In this document: one piece after another, positions 9,024-18,033 of the stretch | How the letters are laid out: every line of letters begins with the position of its first letter | Numbering within the stretch: position 1 is the first letter of the stretch | NCBI GenBank assembly: GCA_003247135.1 | Contig: QKAW01000033.1 | Coordinates: 86,514-150,513, forward strand | Source: Spirochaetales bacterium | Lineage (GTDB): Bacteria > Spirochaetota > Spirochaetia > DSM-2461 | Length of the DNA stretch: 64,000 nt | Direction: 5' to 3' | Made by a program: the position numbers and the translations under genes | The notes under the pieces: generated by a model | What the model saw: the letters and a program-made list of their open reading frames with translations, nothing else | Told to the model about the DNA's origin: nothing | The model's database searches: none

Positions 9024-9866
9024 TAAAAGCTTTAAAACCTTCTTTGCTGTTAATGAAAGTATATATACCAATCCTGCTAATATTATTATCATTGGGCCTG
9101 ATGGTGTGTCGGTTATATAGCTTAAAGTTATACCAGAAACTGAAAAAATTGTTGTAAGAAAAATTGTACTAATAATTAATGGAGCAAGTCTTTTGTAAAA
9201 TAACCCGCTAATAGCGGATGGAATTGTTAATAAAGCTATAACCATTACTATTCCAACTATAGTAGTCATTAAAACTACAGTTATCGCTGTTAGAATCAGA
9301 ATTAGAAAGTAATAGAAATTAGGGCTTCCTCCTCTTATTGAAGTATACTCTTCATCGAAGCTGGAAGCCTGTAATTTGTTAAAAAAGAGAAACCCAACTG
9401 AAATTACAACAAGGTCAAGTGCACTAACAAGATAGAGATCCATATTGGATACAATTAGTATATTTCCAAAAAGATAACTCATAGGGTCTGTATAACCCGA
9501 AGTTTTGGAAATAAAAAGAAGACCGACTGCCATTCCAATTGCCCAGATAGCACCAATTATAGAGTCTTCCCGCTCTTTTCCGTAAATTTTTACACAGCCT
9601 ATAATAACTGCTGAAATTATTGAGGCCCCAAAGGCTCCAAGAGTTGGATGAAACCAGTCCCATCCAAAATTCTCCTTGGCATATAGAGCAAAACCAATTC
9701 CGGCTAAAACTGAGTGGCTAATAGCACCAGCAATATAACTTATTTTTCTAATAACAACAAAAGTTCCTATAACTCCAAATGAAATACTTGATAGTATTCC
9801 AATAATAAGTGCGTTTCTTAAGAATGGTATCTCAGGGTTTAAAAAAGATTGTATTAAATCACTCAT
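9015..9866 (-). CDS. Zinc/manganese-type ABC transporter permease (ABC-3 family)
   Basis: A 283-aa, very hydrophobic protein with about eight to nine predicted membrane helices, typical of the ZnuB/MntB/TroC permease family. Family features include GVIGTFVVIRKISYIAGAISH near the N-terminus and the conserved central region TTIVGIVMVIALLTIPSAI. It is coupled to the ATPase gene (8-base overlap). Whether the substrate is zinc, manganese or iron cannot be read from the sequence. No solute-binding protein lies next to it, which is unusual for this family. Confidence 0.88.
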   Translation of the reverse strand: MSDLIQSFLNPEIPFLRNALIIGILSSISFGVIGTFVVIRKISYIAGAISHSVLAGIGFALYAKENFGWDWFHPTLGAFGASIISAVIIGCVKIYGKEREDSIIGAIWAIGMAVGLLFISKTSGYTDPMSYLFGNILIVSNMDLYLVSALDLVVISVGFLFFNKLQASSFDEEYTSIRGGSPNFYYFLILILTAITVVLMTTIVGIVMVIALLTIPSAISGLFYKRLAPLIISTIFLTTIFSVSGITLSYITDTPSGPMIIILAGLVYILSLTAKKVLKLLSA

Positions 9867-10620
9867 GAATTTCCTCTACTTTAGTACTGTGTTCTACAAA
9901 TTTTACAGGGTGACTAAATAGTTTATCTATAGAACATGATGTTATATCCCCAGTCGGATGAATTTTTACTTCTTTGTTTATACATATTACCTTTTTTACA
10001 TTTTCAGAAACAAAGGTTAAGTTGTGACTGATTAATATTATTGTCATCCGGTTATTTAATTTAAACAGAAGTTTGTATAGCATATTTTCTGTTGTGGCAT
10101 CTATGTTAGATGTTGGTTCATCAAGAATTAATACTTCCGGGTTTGCTGAGATGGCTCTTGCAATAAGAACTCTCTGTCTCTGACCTCCGGAAAGTTCCGA
10201 AAAGTGTCTGTTTTCAAACCCCTCCAAATCAACACTTTTTAAAGCGTTTCTGGCTGCATCTCTGTCCTGTTTGTTGTAAAATAGGGAGCCTTTCTTTAAT
10301 CGTCCCATTAAAACTACATCAATTACATTTATAGGAAATTCAAGGTCAAAATTTGTATATTGTGGTACGTATCCCACTCTTCCTCTGGCTTTTAATGGAC
10401 TTTGACCGAAGATGGAAATATAACCCTCTGTTGGTTTTAATAACCCAAGAATAAGTTTTGCCAGTGTAGATTTTCCACCACCGTTAGGGCCAATAAAACA
10501 GACAAAACTACCTCTATCTATATGAAAGTGGGCTTTGCTTATTACTTCCTCTCTGTTATATTTAAAACTTACATCCTCAATAATTATCTCGTTGTCATAT
10601 TTTGATTCAATCAATTCCAT
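9859..10620 (-). CDS. Zinc/manganese-type ABC transporter ATPase
   Basis: A 253-aa cytoplasmic ATPase with Walker A (GPNGGGKST), signature (LSGGQRQRV), Walker B (VLILDEPTS) and the His switch (LISHNL). Overall it matches ZnuC/MntA-type ATPases. It overlaps the permease by 8 bases and follows the putative outer-membrane protein by 17 bases, so the three form one operon. It powers metal import across the inner membrane; the specific metal is not determined. Confidence 0.9.
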   Translation of the reverse strand: MELIESKYDNEIIIEDVSFKYNREEVISKAHFHIDRGSFVCFIGPNGGGKSTLAKLILGLLKPTEGYISIFGQSPLKARGRVGYVPQYTNFDLEFPINVIDVVLMGRLKKGSLFYNKQDRDAARNALKSVDLEGFENRHFSELSGGQRQRVLIARAISANPEVLILDEPTSNIDATTENMLYKLLFKLNNRMTIILISHNLTFVSENVKKVICINKEVKIHPTGDITSCSIDKLFSHPVKFVEHSTKVEEIHE

Positions 10621-10637
10621 ACCCTTTTTATCTGATT

Positions 10638-12047
10638 CTAGAAGTTTATCACAAAACCTAAATAAAATCTAAACCCTCCCCAGATAAACTGTGGCTCGGA
10701 ATATGTAAGGTCTATTCCCTGCAGGTAACTTTGATTCTCAGTAATATCCCTGGTGGAATTTGGAACTAAACTACTATCCGTCTGTGGTTGTTCAAGTTCC
10801 TGTACATGAAAAAGAAGCTGGGATAGTTTAATATCAAGGGTTATATTCTCAAATAGCTTTCTTGTGTAGTCAACTTTTAAATCCAGTGTCTTTAAATAGT
10901 TGTAATATAGTTTTTTCTTTTCAGGCTCAGATGTAAAAATTTTTGAATAAGAGAAAAAATTCCATATATAATCAGAATAGATTTCAGTCATCTCTATAGA
11001 GTCTGAAAAATAGATATTAAAATCCCCACCAAAATTAAAGATACCAATCCTGTTATCCATCTTATAAGATGATATAATATTTATATTGTTAATAGAAAGT
11101 GCTGGTGTTACTAAATTACTAATTTTATAGAATAGGCCAGGTTTAATTCCTTGGCTGTATACTGTTAGGTTTATTGGGGAGAATTTATACTCATTATATA
11201 CTGCCTCCAACAATAAACTCCCTATTAATAATTCCCCACCGATCTTTATACCGTCGAAAACAGTTGTGTTATTTAACTTAAACAGATAATCTCTATTTAC
11301 ATTCGATTTAATATCTTTTTCACCTATATAAAATCGATATTTTTCTCCTATCAATTTAAATTGAATAAAATCAAAATCAAGGCCTAAATATCCGGAAATA
11401 TCTCCACTTGTTACCATATTATAAATTAAACTTATGTTATTAAAATCGAAATTATCCTGACTATGTGCTAAGCTGTAAACACTGGTACCAGCACCTGCTA
11501 TTAATTTATTAAATTTTAAATCTGCACTAATGGTGAGGTTTGCAGTCTCTGGTTTTAAGTTAAATTTTAAGCTATCAAACAAGTTAATTGGCAGATTAAA
11601 GTATGAATTACTAATCCTTCCATTTATACTTATTGAATCAAGAACAGGTATATTGTATCCAATATCAAAAATTAACTTATTATCAATTGTTGTGCTAAAA
11701 AACATATAGTTTTTATCATATTTAAGTCGAAAAAATGGATTATAAATATCCTGATCAAAACTTAATAAAGAGCTGTTAAAACTTAACTCTGCCAACTCCC
11801 TTGATTTTAAACCATTAATATAAAAGTGTATTAAATCTTTGCTTGCACCTAATTCTAGCAATAAATTGTCTGAATTAACCCCAAAATATAGGGAGGTTTT
11901 GTTAAACTGAATATCAGCATTTAGATCATCAGAATTATATTGCAGGGTATTTATATAGTTGTTTTCCATACCGGAATATATATTCAAGGAGAAAATAGTG
12001 GTAGAAAATGTAAAAAAAATAGAAAAAAATAGAAATTTCATGTGCAC
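10638..12047 (-). CDS. Putative outer-membrane beta-barrel protein, first gene of the metal ABC operon
   Basis: I recognise no named family. The protein (469 aa, or 467 from the second Met) has a signal peptide (MKFLFFSIFFTFSTTIFS) and no lipobox. The mature part is rich in alternating hydrophobic and polar residues with many Asn, Tyr and Phe. It ends in GGFRFYLGFVINF; a C-terminal aromatic strand ending in Phe is the usual beta-barrel assembly signal. It lies 17 bases upstream of the ABC ATPase, so it may pass the same metal through the outer membrane. That role is inferred from position only. The start is MHMKF; the second ATG (12041) is equally possible. Confidence 0.6.
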   Translation of the reverse strand: MHMKFLFFSIFFTFSTTIFSLNIYSGMENNYINTLQYNSDDLNADIQFNKTSLYFGVNSDNLLLELGASKDLIHFYINGLKSRELAELSFNSSLLSFDQDIYNPFFRLKYDKNYMFFSTTIDNKLIFDIGYNIPVLDSISINGRISNSYFNLPINLFDSLKFNLKPETANLTISADLKFNKLIAGAGTSVYSLAHSQDNFDFNNISLIYNMVTSGDISGYLGLDFDFIQFKLIGEKYRFYIGEKDIKSNVNRDYLFKLNNTTVFDGIKIGGELLIGSLLLEAVYNEYKFSPINLTVYSQGIKPGLFYKISNLVTPALSINNINIISSYKMDNRIGIFNFGGDFNIYFSDSIEMTEIYSDYIWNFFSYSKIFTSEPEKKKLYYNYLKTLDLKVDYTRKLFENITLDIKLSQLLFHVQELEQPQTDSSLVPNSTRDITENQSYLQGIDLTYSEPQFIWGGFRFYLGFVINF

Positions 12048-12051
12048 ATTA

Positions 12052-12071
12052 TATGATATTAATTTATCATA
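12052..12071. promoter_or_regulatory. Palindrome between divergent genes, possible metal-regulator operator
   Basis: TATGATA-TTAATT-TATCATA, two perfect 7-bp arms with a 6-base spacer, sits directly upstream of the barrel/metal-ABC operon and facing the divergent lipoprotein gene. It has the TGATA...TATCA arms seen in Fur-family sites but one extra central base. Confidence 0.4.
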
Positions 12072-12105
12072 ATACTACAAATTATAAATATAAAAGGAAA
12101 TAGAG

Positions 12106-14961
12106 ATGAAAAGATTTTTTAAATTGTTAAATGTATCAATTATAATCTTATTACTATTTGGTTGTAATGATTTACTGGGACCTGGTACCGATGGAGATCC
12201 TAACATTGACCCTGTAATTGATGATACCCCAACTTATGCTGATGAGGTCATAAACGAGTTTATATCCGAGATTTCTACACCAACTAGAGGAATTACTCCG
12301 GATATCGAGCGAATGAGAACAGTTATAAAAGCAGAACTAAAAGTTCAAGGATTGGAAAAATCTACATCTTTATCTGCTTTAATACCAGTTGTTGCCTCTT
12401 CTGCCCAGGTTTCTTTAAATGGTTTAGGAACTGATGATGAAAAAATTATCCTGATAAAGAAAATATCTGTTGCTTCAGTTGTTGTTGTTAGTAAAAAAGC
12501 AACTTCTGCATCAGATGAAGAGAAATCCACAATGGTTTCATCTGTTACTGAGGCAATGGTTGAAAAAATTACTAAATCCGGTATTAGTGCTGCAAAAATA
12601 GAAGAGACTACTAAAGAGACTGTATCTGCAATAATTAGTAATCTTGGTGCTGTAATTACTGAAGAAGCAACTGTTCTATCTATTGCTGCTAAAGTAACAA
12701 CTAAAGCAACAGTAGCTATTACAAAGAATACAGGTGTAGATAAAGCTATGCTTGAATCAGCTATTTCTAATTTACCTTTAGTAACATCCAAATCTCTTGA
12801 AATTGCTGTTAAAGAGGTTACAAATGAAGAGATAGATGATGATAAGAGAACACAACTCTTTAAATCAGCCTATTCCGCTGTAACAGCCTCTGTATCTACT
12901 ATTTCTACTACAACAACCTTAATTAAGAAAGAGGAAATTTCATCTCTATTAGTTAAAGTTCAGGAAGTAACATCAACGGCAATTAAGTCAGATGAATCCT
13001 TCCAGGGATTATCAAAGACTCTGGATGGAGAGATGCTTAAAGAGTCTCTAAAAGTTGTTAATAGCGATGAAGCTGCACTTGCTGCCTATAAAACCCAGTT
13101 AAGTACTTCTCAAACACTGGAAATATCAACTGGTGAGATTGAAAACGCTGAGAATGTTGCTAAACAGGAACAGGAACAGGCAAAAGAAGAGGCAAATGGA
13201 ACAGTATTTACAACAGCTGAACTTGAACAAAAAGCTTTAGCACAGCTTAAGTACAGAAACTTCTCAGGTGCTTATAACTACTTCCAGAAAGCCTATGACA
13301 ATGGGGATGCTTCAGAAAATGCAAAACTCTGGTGGGCAGTTTTAACAGTAGCTAATATCTCAACTGATTCAAAAGTTAGAACAGTAGCAAGTAATTTAGG
13401 AATTGAAAACTATCCATCAACACTAAACGAATTCTTTATAGATGATTTTTTAACTACTCAATATGTTCGTTCTTCATATGATAATAAGACTTGGAATGAT
13501 GAAACAAAACAATATGACGTTAAAACTTATTATAATTATGGAACAATGTTCAGTCATATTAAAAATCAGGAAATGTTTAATGATGTATGTTTAAGAACTG
13601 AGTTTGTTGATGGAGTGGAAGTGGCAAAATTAGATGTCCCTGCAACTCAAACAAATGCTCTTTTCTATAACCTTCAACTTAATTACCCAGAGGGATTAAA
13701 CAGTGTTTACGATTCAGTAGTAGAGGCTACATCAATTTTAGATAGTGTTGAAACAGTTTTGGCTTCAATTTCAGAAACAGCTTCTTTTAAATATACTTAT
13801 GATATGTTTTACACAGAGGTTTTAACTGAAGATTCTAATTGGCCAAAATACTTAAGTGATGATGAATCTTTTATACCTGCAGGTTTTATAGTAGGAAAAG
13901 CTGAAGTTTTAGGGGCATTATCTGTTTTAGAGCTATTTAGAAGTGTTTTATCCTATGGTCAAGCAGTATCATTAAATACAGATATTGCAGCTTATTGGAC
14001 ATTCTTTAATCCATTAAATGGATCAGCCTTTAAATTTGATCCTACTACAAAAGAGGCTGTAGGTATTAGCGAATCATTCGATTTATCAACAGTAAAAAGT
14101 CCATTTGCAGATGGCTTTTTATTTGCAAGAGATGGTGCAGATTCATATCTGGCAGAGTCAAAAGGTTACTTTAAAAAATCACTTAGCTACCTAAATCAGG
14201 CTTTTTCTATTGTAAAAAGTAGAAAAACGGATAGCCCATTTTCATTTGCTCCTTATGTTGAAAATAGTAATCCATCAACAGACAAAACAGAGCTTGGTTA
14301 TCAAATTTTTAAATTAGAGATGGGAAGACGATGGGAGGAAATTGTTACTGGATTAAATGTTGCTAAAATAATGACTGAAAAAATGATATACTCTCTGGAC
14401 AACAATTCTACAGTTTACTTCCCGGGAGATCTATTTGCCCATGTTCCTTATGACGATAATTATACTTCAACAGAGATGATTTTAAGTTACTACTCAGATG
14501 TAAATAATTGGCCAACAGCTGATAATGGAACCACCGGTTTTAATCTTGGAAAACTTTTTGTTAAACCAATTTTTGCAATAGATAATTTAATTCAGTTTAA
14601 TTCTGAAACAGCTGAACCGGCAATTTATACATCTGCAGATATGGTTGATTTTACACCGGCAACAGATTTTAATGAATCAAATACATATTTTATCAGATTT
14701 ATGGATATAACCTTTGGTGGACTAATAACTGGCTTTGATAATGGTTTTGAATCAGATAACCAGGAAAGCTTTAAATCAGAAAATTCCATGTATCTGAAAA
14801 TTCCTGACTATGCTGCATTTAGTGTTATTAAGCCAAAAGGAGATACCTATACTTCTACAGTTGATGGAACAACTTATACATCTACAGGTTCAATTTTTGG
14901 TGCAGCGGTAATGGATATGATAAATGATGACAAGTCTGATAACACTAATACAGGAGTTTAG
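12106..14961 (+). CDS. Large lipoprotein, 951 aa, unknown function
   Basis: A lipoprotein signal peptide with lipobox LLFGC is followed by an acidic linker. Residues about 80-340 are unusual: rich in Ser, Thr, Val, Ile and Lys with few aromatics, in a probably helical pattern. The middle (FSGAYNYFQKAYDNGD, about residue 385) looks like a TPR-type helix pair. The C-terminal 500 residues are more ordinary, with many aromatics. AAAGGAAATAGAG precedes the ATG. The next gene, also a lipoprotein, follows after 39 bases, and both may act at the same membrane surface. I do not recognise a catalytic motif; a structural or surface role is only a guess. Confidence 0.75.
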   Translation: MKRFFKLLNVSIIILLLFGCNDLLGPGTDGDPNIDPVIDDTPTYADEVINEFISEISTPTRGITPDIERMRTVIKAELKVQGLEKSTSLSALIPVVASSAQVSLNGLGTDDEKIILIKKISVASVVVVSKKATSASDEEKSTMVSSVTEAMVEKITKSGISAAKIEETTKETVSAIISNLGAVITEEATVLSIAAKVTTKATVAITKNTGVDKAMLESAISNLPLVTSKSLEIAVKEVTNEEIDDDKRTQLFKSAYSAVTASVSTISTTTTLIKKEEISSLLVKVQEVTSTAIKSDESFQGLSKTLDGEMLKESLKVVNSDEAALAAYKTQLSTSQTLEISTGEIENAENVAKQEQEQAKEEANGTVFTTAELEQKALAQLKYRNFSGAYNYFQKAYDNGDASENAKLWWAVLTVANISTDSKVRTVASNLGIENYPSTLNEFFIDDFLTTQYVRSSYDNKTWNDETKQYDVKTYYNYGTMFSHIKNQEMFNDVCLRTEFVDGVEVAKLDVPATQTNALFYNLQLNYPEGLNSVYDSVVEATSILDSVETVLASISETASFKYTYDMFYTEVLTEDSNWPKYLSDDESFIPAGFIVGKAEVLGALSVLELFRSVLSYGQAVSLNTDIAAYWTFFNPLNGSAFKFDPTTKEAVGISESFDLSTVKSPFADGFLFARDGADSYLAESKGYFKKSLSYLNQAFSIVKSRKTDSPFSFAPYVENSNPSTDKTELGYQIFKLEMGRRWEEIVTGLNVAKIMTEKMIYSLDNNSTVYFPGDLFAHVPYDDNYTSTEMILSYYSDVNNWPTADNGTTGFNLGKLFVKPIFAIDNLIQFNSETAEPAIYTSADMVDFTPATDFNESNTYFIRFMDITFGGLITGFDNGFESDNQESFKSENSMYLKIPDYAAFSVIKPKGDTYTSTVDGTTYTSTGSIFGAAVMDMINDDKSDNTNTGV

Positions 14962-15000
14962 AATGATTTTAGTATTTAAAAGATTTAAAGGTGGGGTAAA

Positions 15001-16725
15001 ATGAAAAAGATATTGGGTTTTATTGCATTACTATTTCTACTTTTTTCTTGTAGTTTAAATAATGTATTTGTATATAAAAAAAGCGAAATAACAGCTTTTA
15101 GTTTTACAGGAATAGAAACTGTAGCAGAAATAGATTCTTATAATAAAAAGATAATTGCATACGTTCCCTATGGAACTGATATAACATCTCTAAGTATGGA
15201 GTTTGAACAGACTGGTTTAACATTCAGTGTCCCAAGTGGTGCAAAGAATGACTTTACAAATCCTTTTGTCTTTCAAGTAACAAATTCCTATGCAAGTGTT
15301 TCAGACTGGACTGTAATAACTAAAGTAAGCAGTCAGATTCCTGTTGGTAAATGGGTGAGCGTTTCTGAGGACAAAACTATTACTTTAGATATTGCTGAAG
15401 ACGGTACATTTTCTTTCAGTGATTCCGCAAATACTACAACTGGTACATTTTCGATAAAAGGTTCTAAAGCATTTATTAAAGATGATGGTGAAGATTATTC
15501 CGGTGAATACCTATTTAGTATTACAGATGGTAAATTAAATTTCACTTATGTGATGGATAATGATTATATGAGAAAAGATTTTCTAACATCAAGTGAATGG
15601 TCATTATACAGTGAAACACCTGTTGAACCTGTAACTGGAAACACAATAACCGGAACTATAACACTTCCAGATTTGGCAGATGGTAAAAATATTTCTATTA
15701 TTATCGATACTGATACTGAAGGAGGAAATGGATCTGTTGCAGTTGGTAGTGGTACACTCTCTGGAACAACATATACATATTCAATTGATGGTGTAGCTGA
15801 TGGAAATTATTATATTTATGCAGTAGTAAATGTCGTTTCCGAAACTGGAGCACCACAAACTGGTGATTTCTTTGGTGCATATGGTATAACAAGTATTTCT
15901 GACTGGCCTCCTTCTGCACCAAATTCAGTAGTTAGTGGTTCAACAGGATCTACAAATTTCGATTTTAATCTATTTATTCCAGATTCATCTTTTTTTGGTG
16001 GCTCTGAACCAGTAACAGGAAGCTCTGTAAGTGGAACAATTACTCTGCCGTCATCAGCTTATGATGGTTATGATATTTCAGTAGCTTTAGATGAAGACTA
16101 TTATGGTGATAATGGAATGAAGACTACTTCTGGAAAGGTAACTGGTTCAACTTACAGCTATACATTTGAAAATGTGGCAGATAATAGTTACTATGTATAT
16201 GCTTATGTTTATACATCTCCTTCTACAGGACAGCCTAAAACAGGAGACCTGTTTGGTGCCAACGGAATCACTAATATGGATGCTTGGCCAGCGAATGCAA
16301 GTAAGATAATAGTATCTTCAGCAGATGTATCAGGTGTAGATTTTGTTATCACAGTAATGGATCATGATTTCCCTACAAGTGGCAGTGCTGATCCTATTAT
16401 TCAAGGGATTAGTGATGTAAATGATGCGATAAATGACCTTAATCAATCAGATCAAACCCCAGCGACTTCAACCTCGGGGTCAATAATGACATCTACTATT
16501 TCTAATTTTACAGCTTCTAACGGTTTAGTTGTTGATTATGTGCAAATACACAATGTTGCTGATGTTAATAATGTAGTATTAGTTAGCGCAACTTATACTT
16601 TTGCATCAGGAGCAGTTAATCAGGTAGTTTTTGATTCCAGTTATCAATTTGAATATTATATCAGAGACACTTCTGATATATATGTCTTTGATTCTACAAC
16701 TAATACATTTGTTAAGAAACTGTAG
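15001..16725 (+). CDS. Lipoprotein with a duplicated beta-sandwich-like domain
   Basis: A 574-aa lipoprotein (lipobox LLFSC). An N-terminal Bacteroidetes-style domain of about 90 residues (ITAFSFTGIE...) precedes two tandem repeats of about 115-120 residues. The repeats share the pattern GTITLP, YxIxxVADxxYYxYA, TGxPxTGD and FGAxGIT, at about residues 215-320 and 340-445. A C-terminal region of about 120 residues follows. Surface exposure is likely. It has a GGTGGGG-like ribosome site and follows another lipoprotein by 39 bases, so cotranscription is likely. Its 3' end overlaps the convergent dipicolinate synthase A gene by 14 bases. Function unknown. Confidence 0.78.
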   Translation: MKKILGFIALLFLLFSCSLNNVFVYKKSEITAFSFTGIETVAEIDSYNKKIIAYVPYGTDITSLSMEFEQTGLTFSVPSGAKNDFTNPFVFQVTNSYASVSDWTVITKVSSQIPVGKWVSVSEDKTITLDIAEDGTFSFSDSANTTTGTFSIKGSKAFIKDDGEDYSGEYLFSITDGKLNFTYVMDNDYMRKDFLTSSEWSLYSETPVEPVTGNTITGTITLPDLADGKNISIIIDTDTEGGNGSVAVGSGTLSGTTYTYSIDGVADGNYYIYAVVNVVSETGAPQTGDFFGAYGITSISDWPPSAPNSVVSGSTGSTNFDFNLFIPDSSFFGGSEPVTGSSVSGTITLPSSAYDGYDISVALDEDYYGDNGMKTTSGKVTGSTYSYTFENVADNSYYVYAYVYTSPSTGQPKTGDLFGANGITNMDAWPANASKIIVSSADVSGVDFVITVMDHDFPTSGSADPIIQGISDVNDAINDLNQSDQTPATSTSGSIMTSTISNFTASNGLVVDYVQIHNVADVNNVVLVSATYTFASGAVNQVVFDSSYQFEYYIRDTSDIYVFDSTTNTFVKKL

Positions 16726-17464
16726 ATAGAATTTCCTCGGGGAGTGTTTTTAGAATATATTCAGAGACACTTCTTGGGGAGCTTTTTCCAGGTAATCCAC
16801 GGGCTTTAATAAAGTTTAAATCTATTGATTTAGCAAATTTAAAGTCCTCAGTGGAGTCATTAGAGGTTACATCCAGAAATATTGAGTCCTCTGTTAAAAT
16901 TGATTTGTTAATTTTGGATAGTGAAAAGCTTTTGCTTGTGTTTATTATAATTTGTGGATGCTTGTTGTTTATATCATCAGTTACATTTGCTCCTAGTGTC
17001 TTAAGTAGTTGAGTTAGACGTTTTGCGATTCGACCTGTACCAATTATTTTGAAGATAGAGTCGTTTAACGTAAAGTCAGTTTTTTCTATAAGAATTTTTA
17101 TTATCTCTTCACAGGTTGGTATAACTGTAAGGTTTGTAAAAGCATCATTCCGGGTTATATCGTATAATCTTTCATCCTTAAAATTAAATGGCCCCCCAAT
17201 AATCTTACAATCCTTGTTTGCTTTAGATAAAAAAGAGTCTATATGAATTATATCTTCACTGTATGGAGAGTAAATAGTTGAATTATCAATAGTAAAAGGT
17301 ATGGGAACAAATATAATATCATAGCCCTTTACAACAATACCTTTACCACCAATTTTATTTAAGTAATGATTAAAACCTTCAAGCTTAACATCACAATTCA
17401 TCTCTTTTAGAGACTTATACAGATAGTAGTTTGTTAAGTCCCCGGCTAAAACTAAAATTTTCAT
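16712..17464 (-). CDS. Dipicolinate synthase subunit A (DpaA/SpoVFA) homologue
   Basis: A 250-aa protein with similarity to DpaA from memory of the Bacillus sequence. The N-terminal domain is followed by an NAD(P)-binding Rossmann part (IFKIIGTGRIAKRLTQLLK, then LGANV). The C-terminal stretch FKFAKSIDL...ARGLPGKSSPRS parallels the DpaA C-terminus closely. DpaA normally works with DpaB to make dipicolinate in sporulating Firmicutes; no dpaB is in this window and nothing else here suggests sporulation. The gene lies 15 bases downstream of a dCMP deaminase gene on the same strand. An NAD-dependent dehydrogenase of other function is the alternative. Confidence 0.7.
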   Translation of the reverse strand: MKILVLAGDLTNYYLYKSLKEMNCDVKLEGFNHYLNKIGGKGIVVKGYDIIFVPIPFTIDNSTIYSPYSEDIIHIDSFLSKANKDCKIIGGPFNFKDERLYDITRNDAFTNLTVIPTCEEIIKILIEKTDFTLNDSIFKIIGTGRIAKRLTQLLKTLGANVTDDINNKHPQIIINTSKSFSLSKINKSILTEDSIFLDVTSNDSTEDFKFAKSIDLNFIKARGLPGKSSPRSVSEYILKTLPEEILSTVS

Positions 17465-17479
17465 GATGCATAATAAATG

Positions 17480-17983
17480 TTAAACCTTGGCAGGATCAAG
17501 GGAAATAGTAAATTCAGAGCCACAAATTAGCTGCTCGTATTTAACCCCGGAGACATCCAGCATCTTTCTTGAAGCTTTAAAAACATCTCCATCCCTATAT
17601 TTATCAGAAAGATAGATTATTTTCTTAATACCGCTTTGAATTATTGCTTTAGCACACTCATTACAAGGAAATAGTGCAACATATATTGTTGAGTCTTTAA
17701 TATCACTTCTTGTGGAGTTTAAAATAGCATTTAGTTCGGCGTGAACAATGTAGGGGTATTTAGTGTGTAAAAAATCACCCTCTTTTTCCCATGGGAATTC
17801 ATCATCAGAGCATCCAATAGGAAGACCGTTATAACCTATACCAATAATTTTATTATCCTTAACAATACAAGCACCAACCTGAGTGTTAGGGTCTTTACTC
17901 CTCTTTCCGGATAAAATTGCAATACCCATGAAATATTCATCCCATGAGATAAAATTTTCCCTTTTTTTCATAGCTTTTTCCAT
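17480..17983 (-). CDS. dCMP deaminase / ComEB-like cytidine deaminase family protein
   Basis: The catalytic zinc site is clear: HAELNAIL (His ligand and proton-shuttle Glu) and PCNECAK. The segment DPNTQVGACIV and the GIGYNG loop are typical of dCMP deaminases, which make dUMP for dTMP synthesis. The track starts at 18103, but those first codons overlap the divergent kinase. I choose ATG 17983 (MEKAMKKRENF), preceded by GGTGAGGA, for 167 aa, close to family length. Downstream dpaA homologue follows after 15 bases. Confidence 0.85.
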   Translation of the reverse strand: MEKAMKKRENFISWDEYFMGIAILSGKRSKDPNTQVGACIVKDNKIIGIGYNGLPIGCSDDEFPWEKEGDFLHTKYPYIVHAELNAILNSTRSDIKDSTIYVALFPCNECAKAIIQSGIKKIIYLSDKYRDGDVFKASRKMLDVSGVKYEQLICGSEFTISLDPAKV

Positions 17984-18033
17984 TGAATCCTCACCAATAA
18001 AAGTATAACCTATGACACAAAGGAAGGGAAGTA

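Noticed and set aside
12345-12791. 148-aa minus-strand ORF in the 951-aa lipoprotein gene
   Set aside because: Antisense to the Ser/Thr/Val-rich part; the composition mirrors that repeat-like stretch and there is no start signal.
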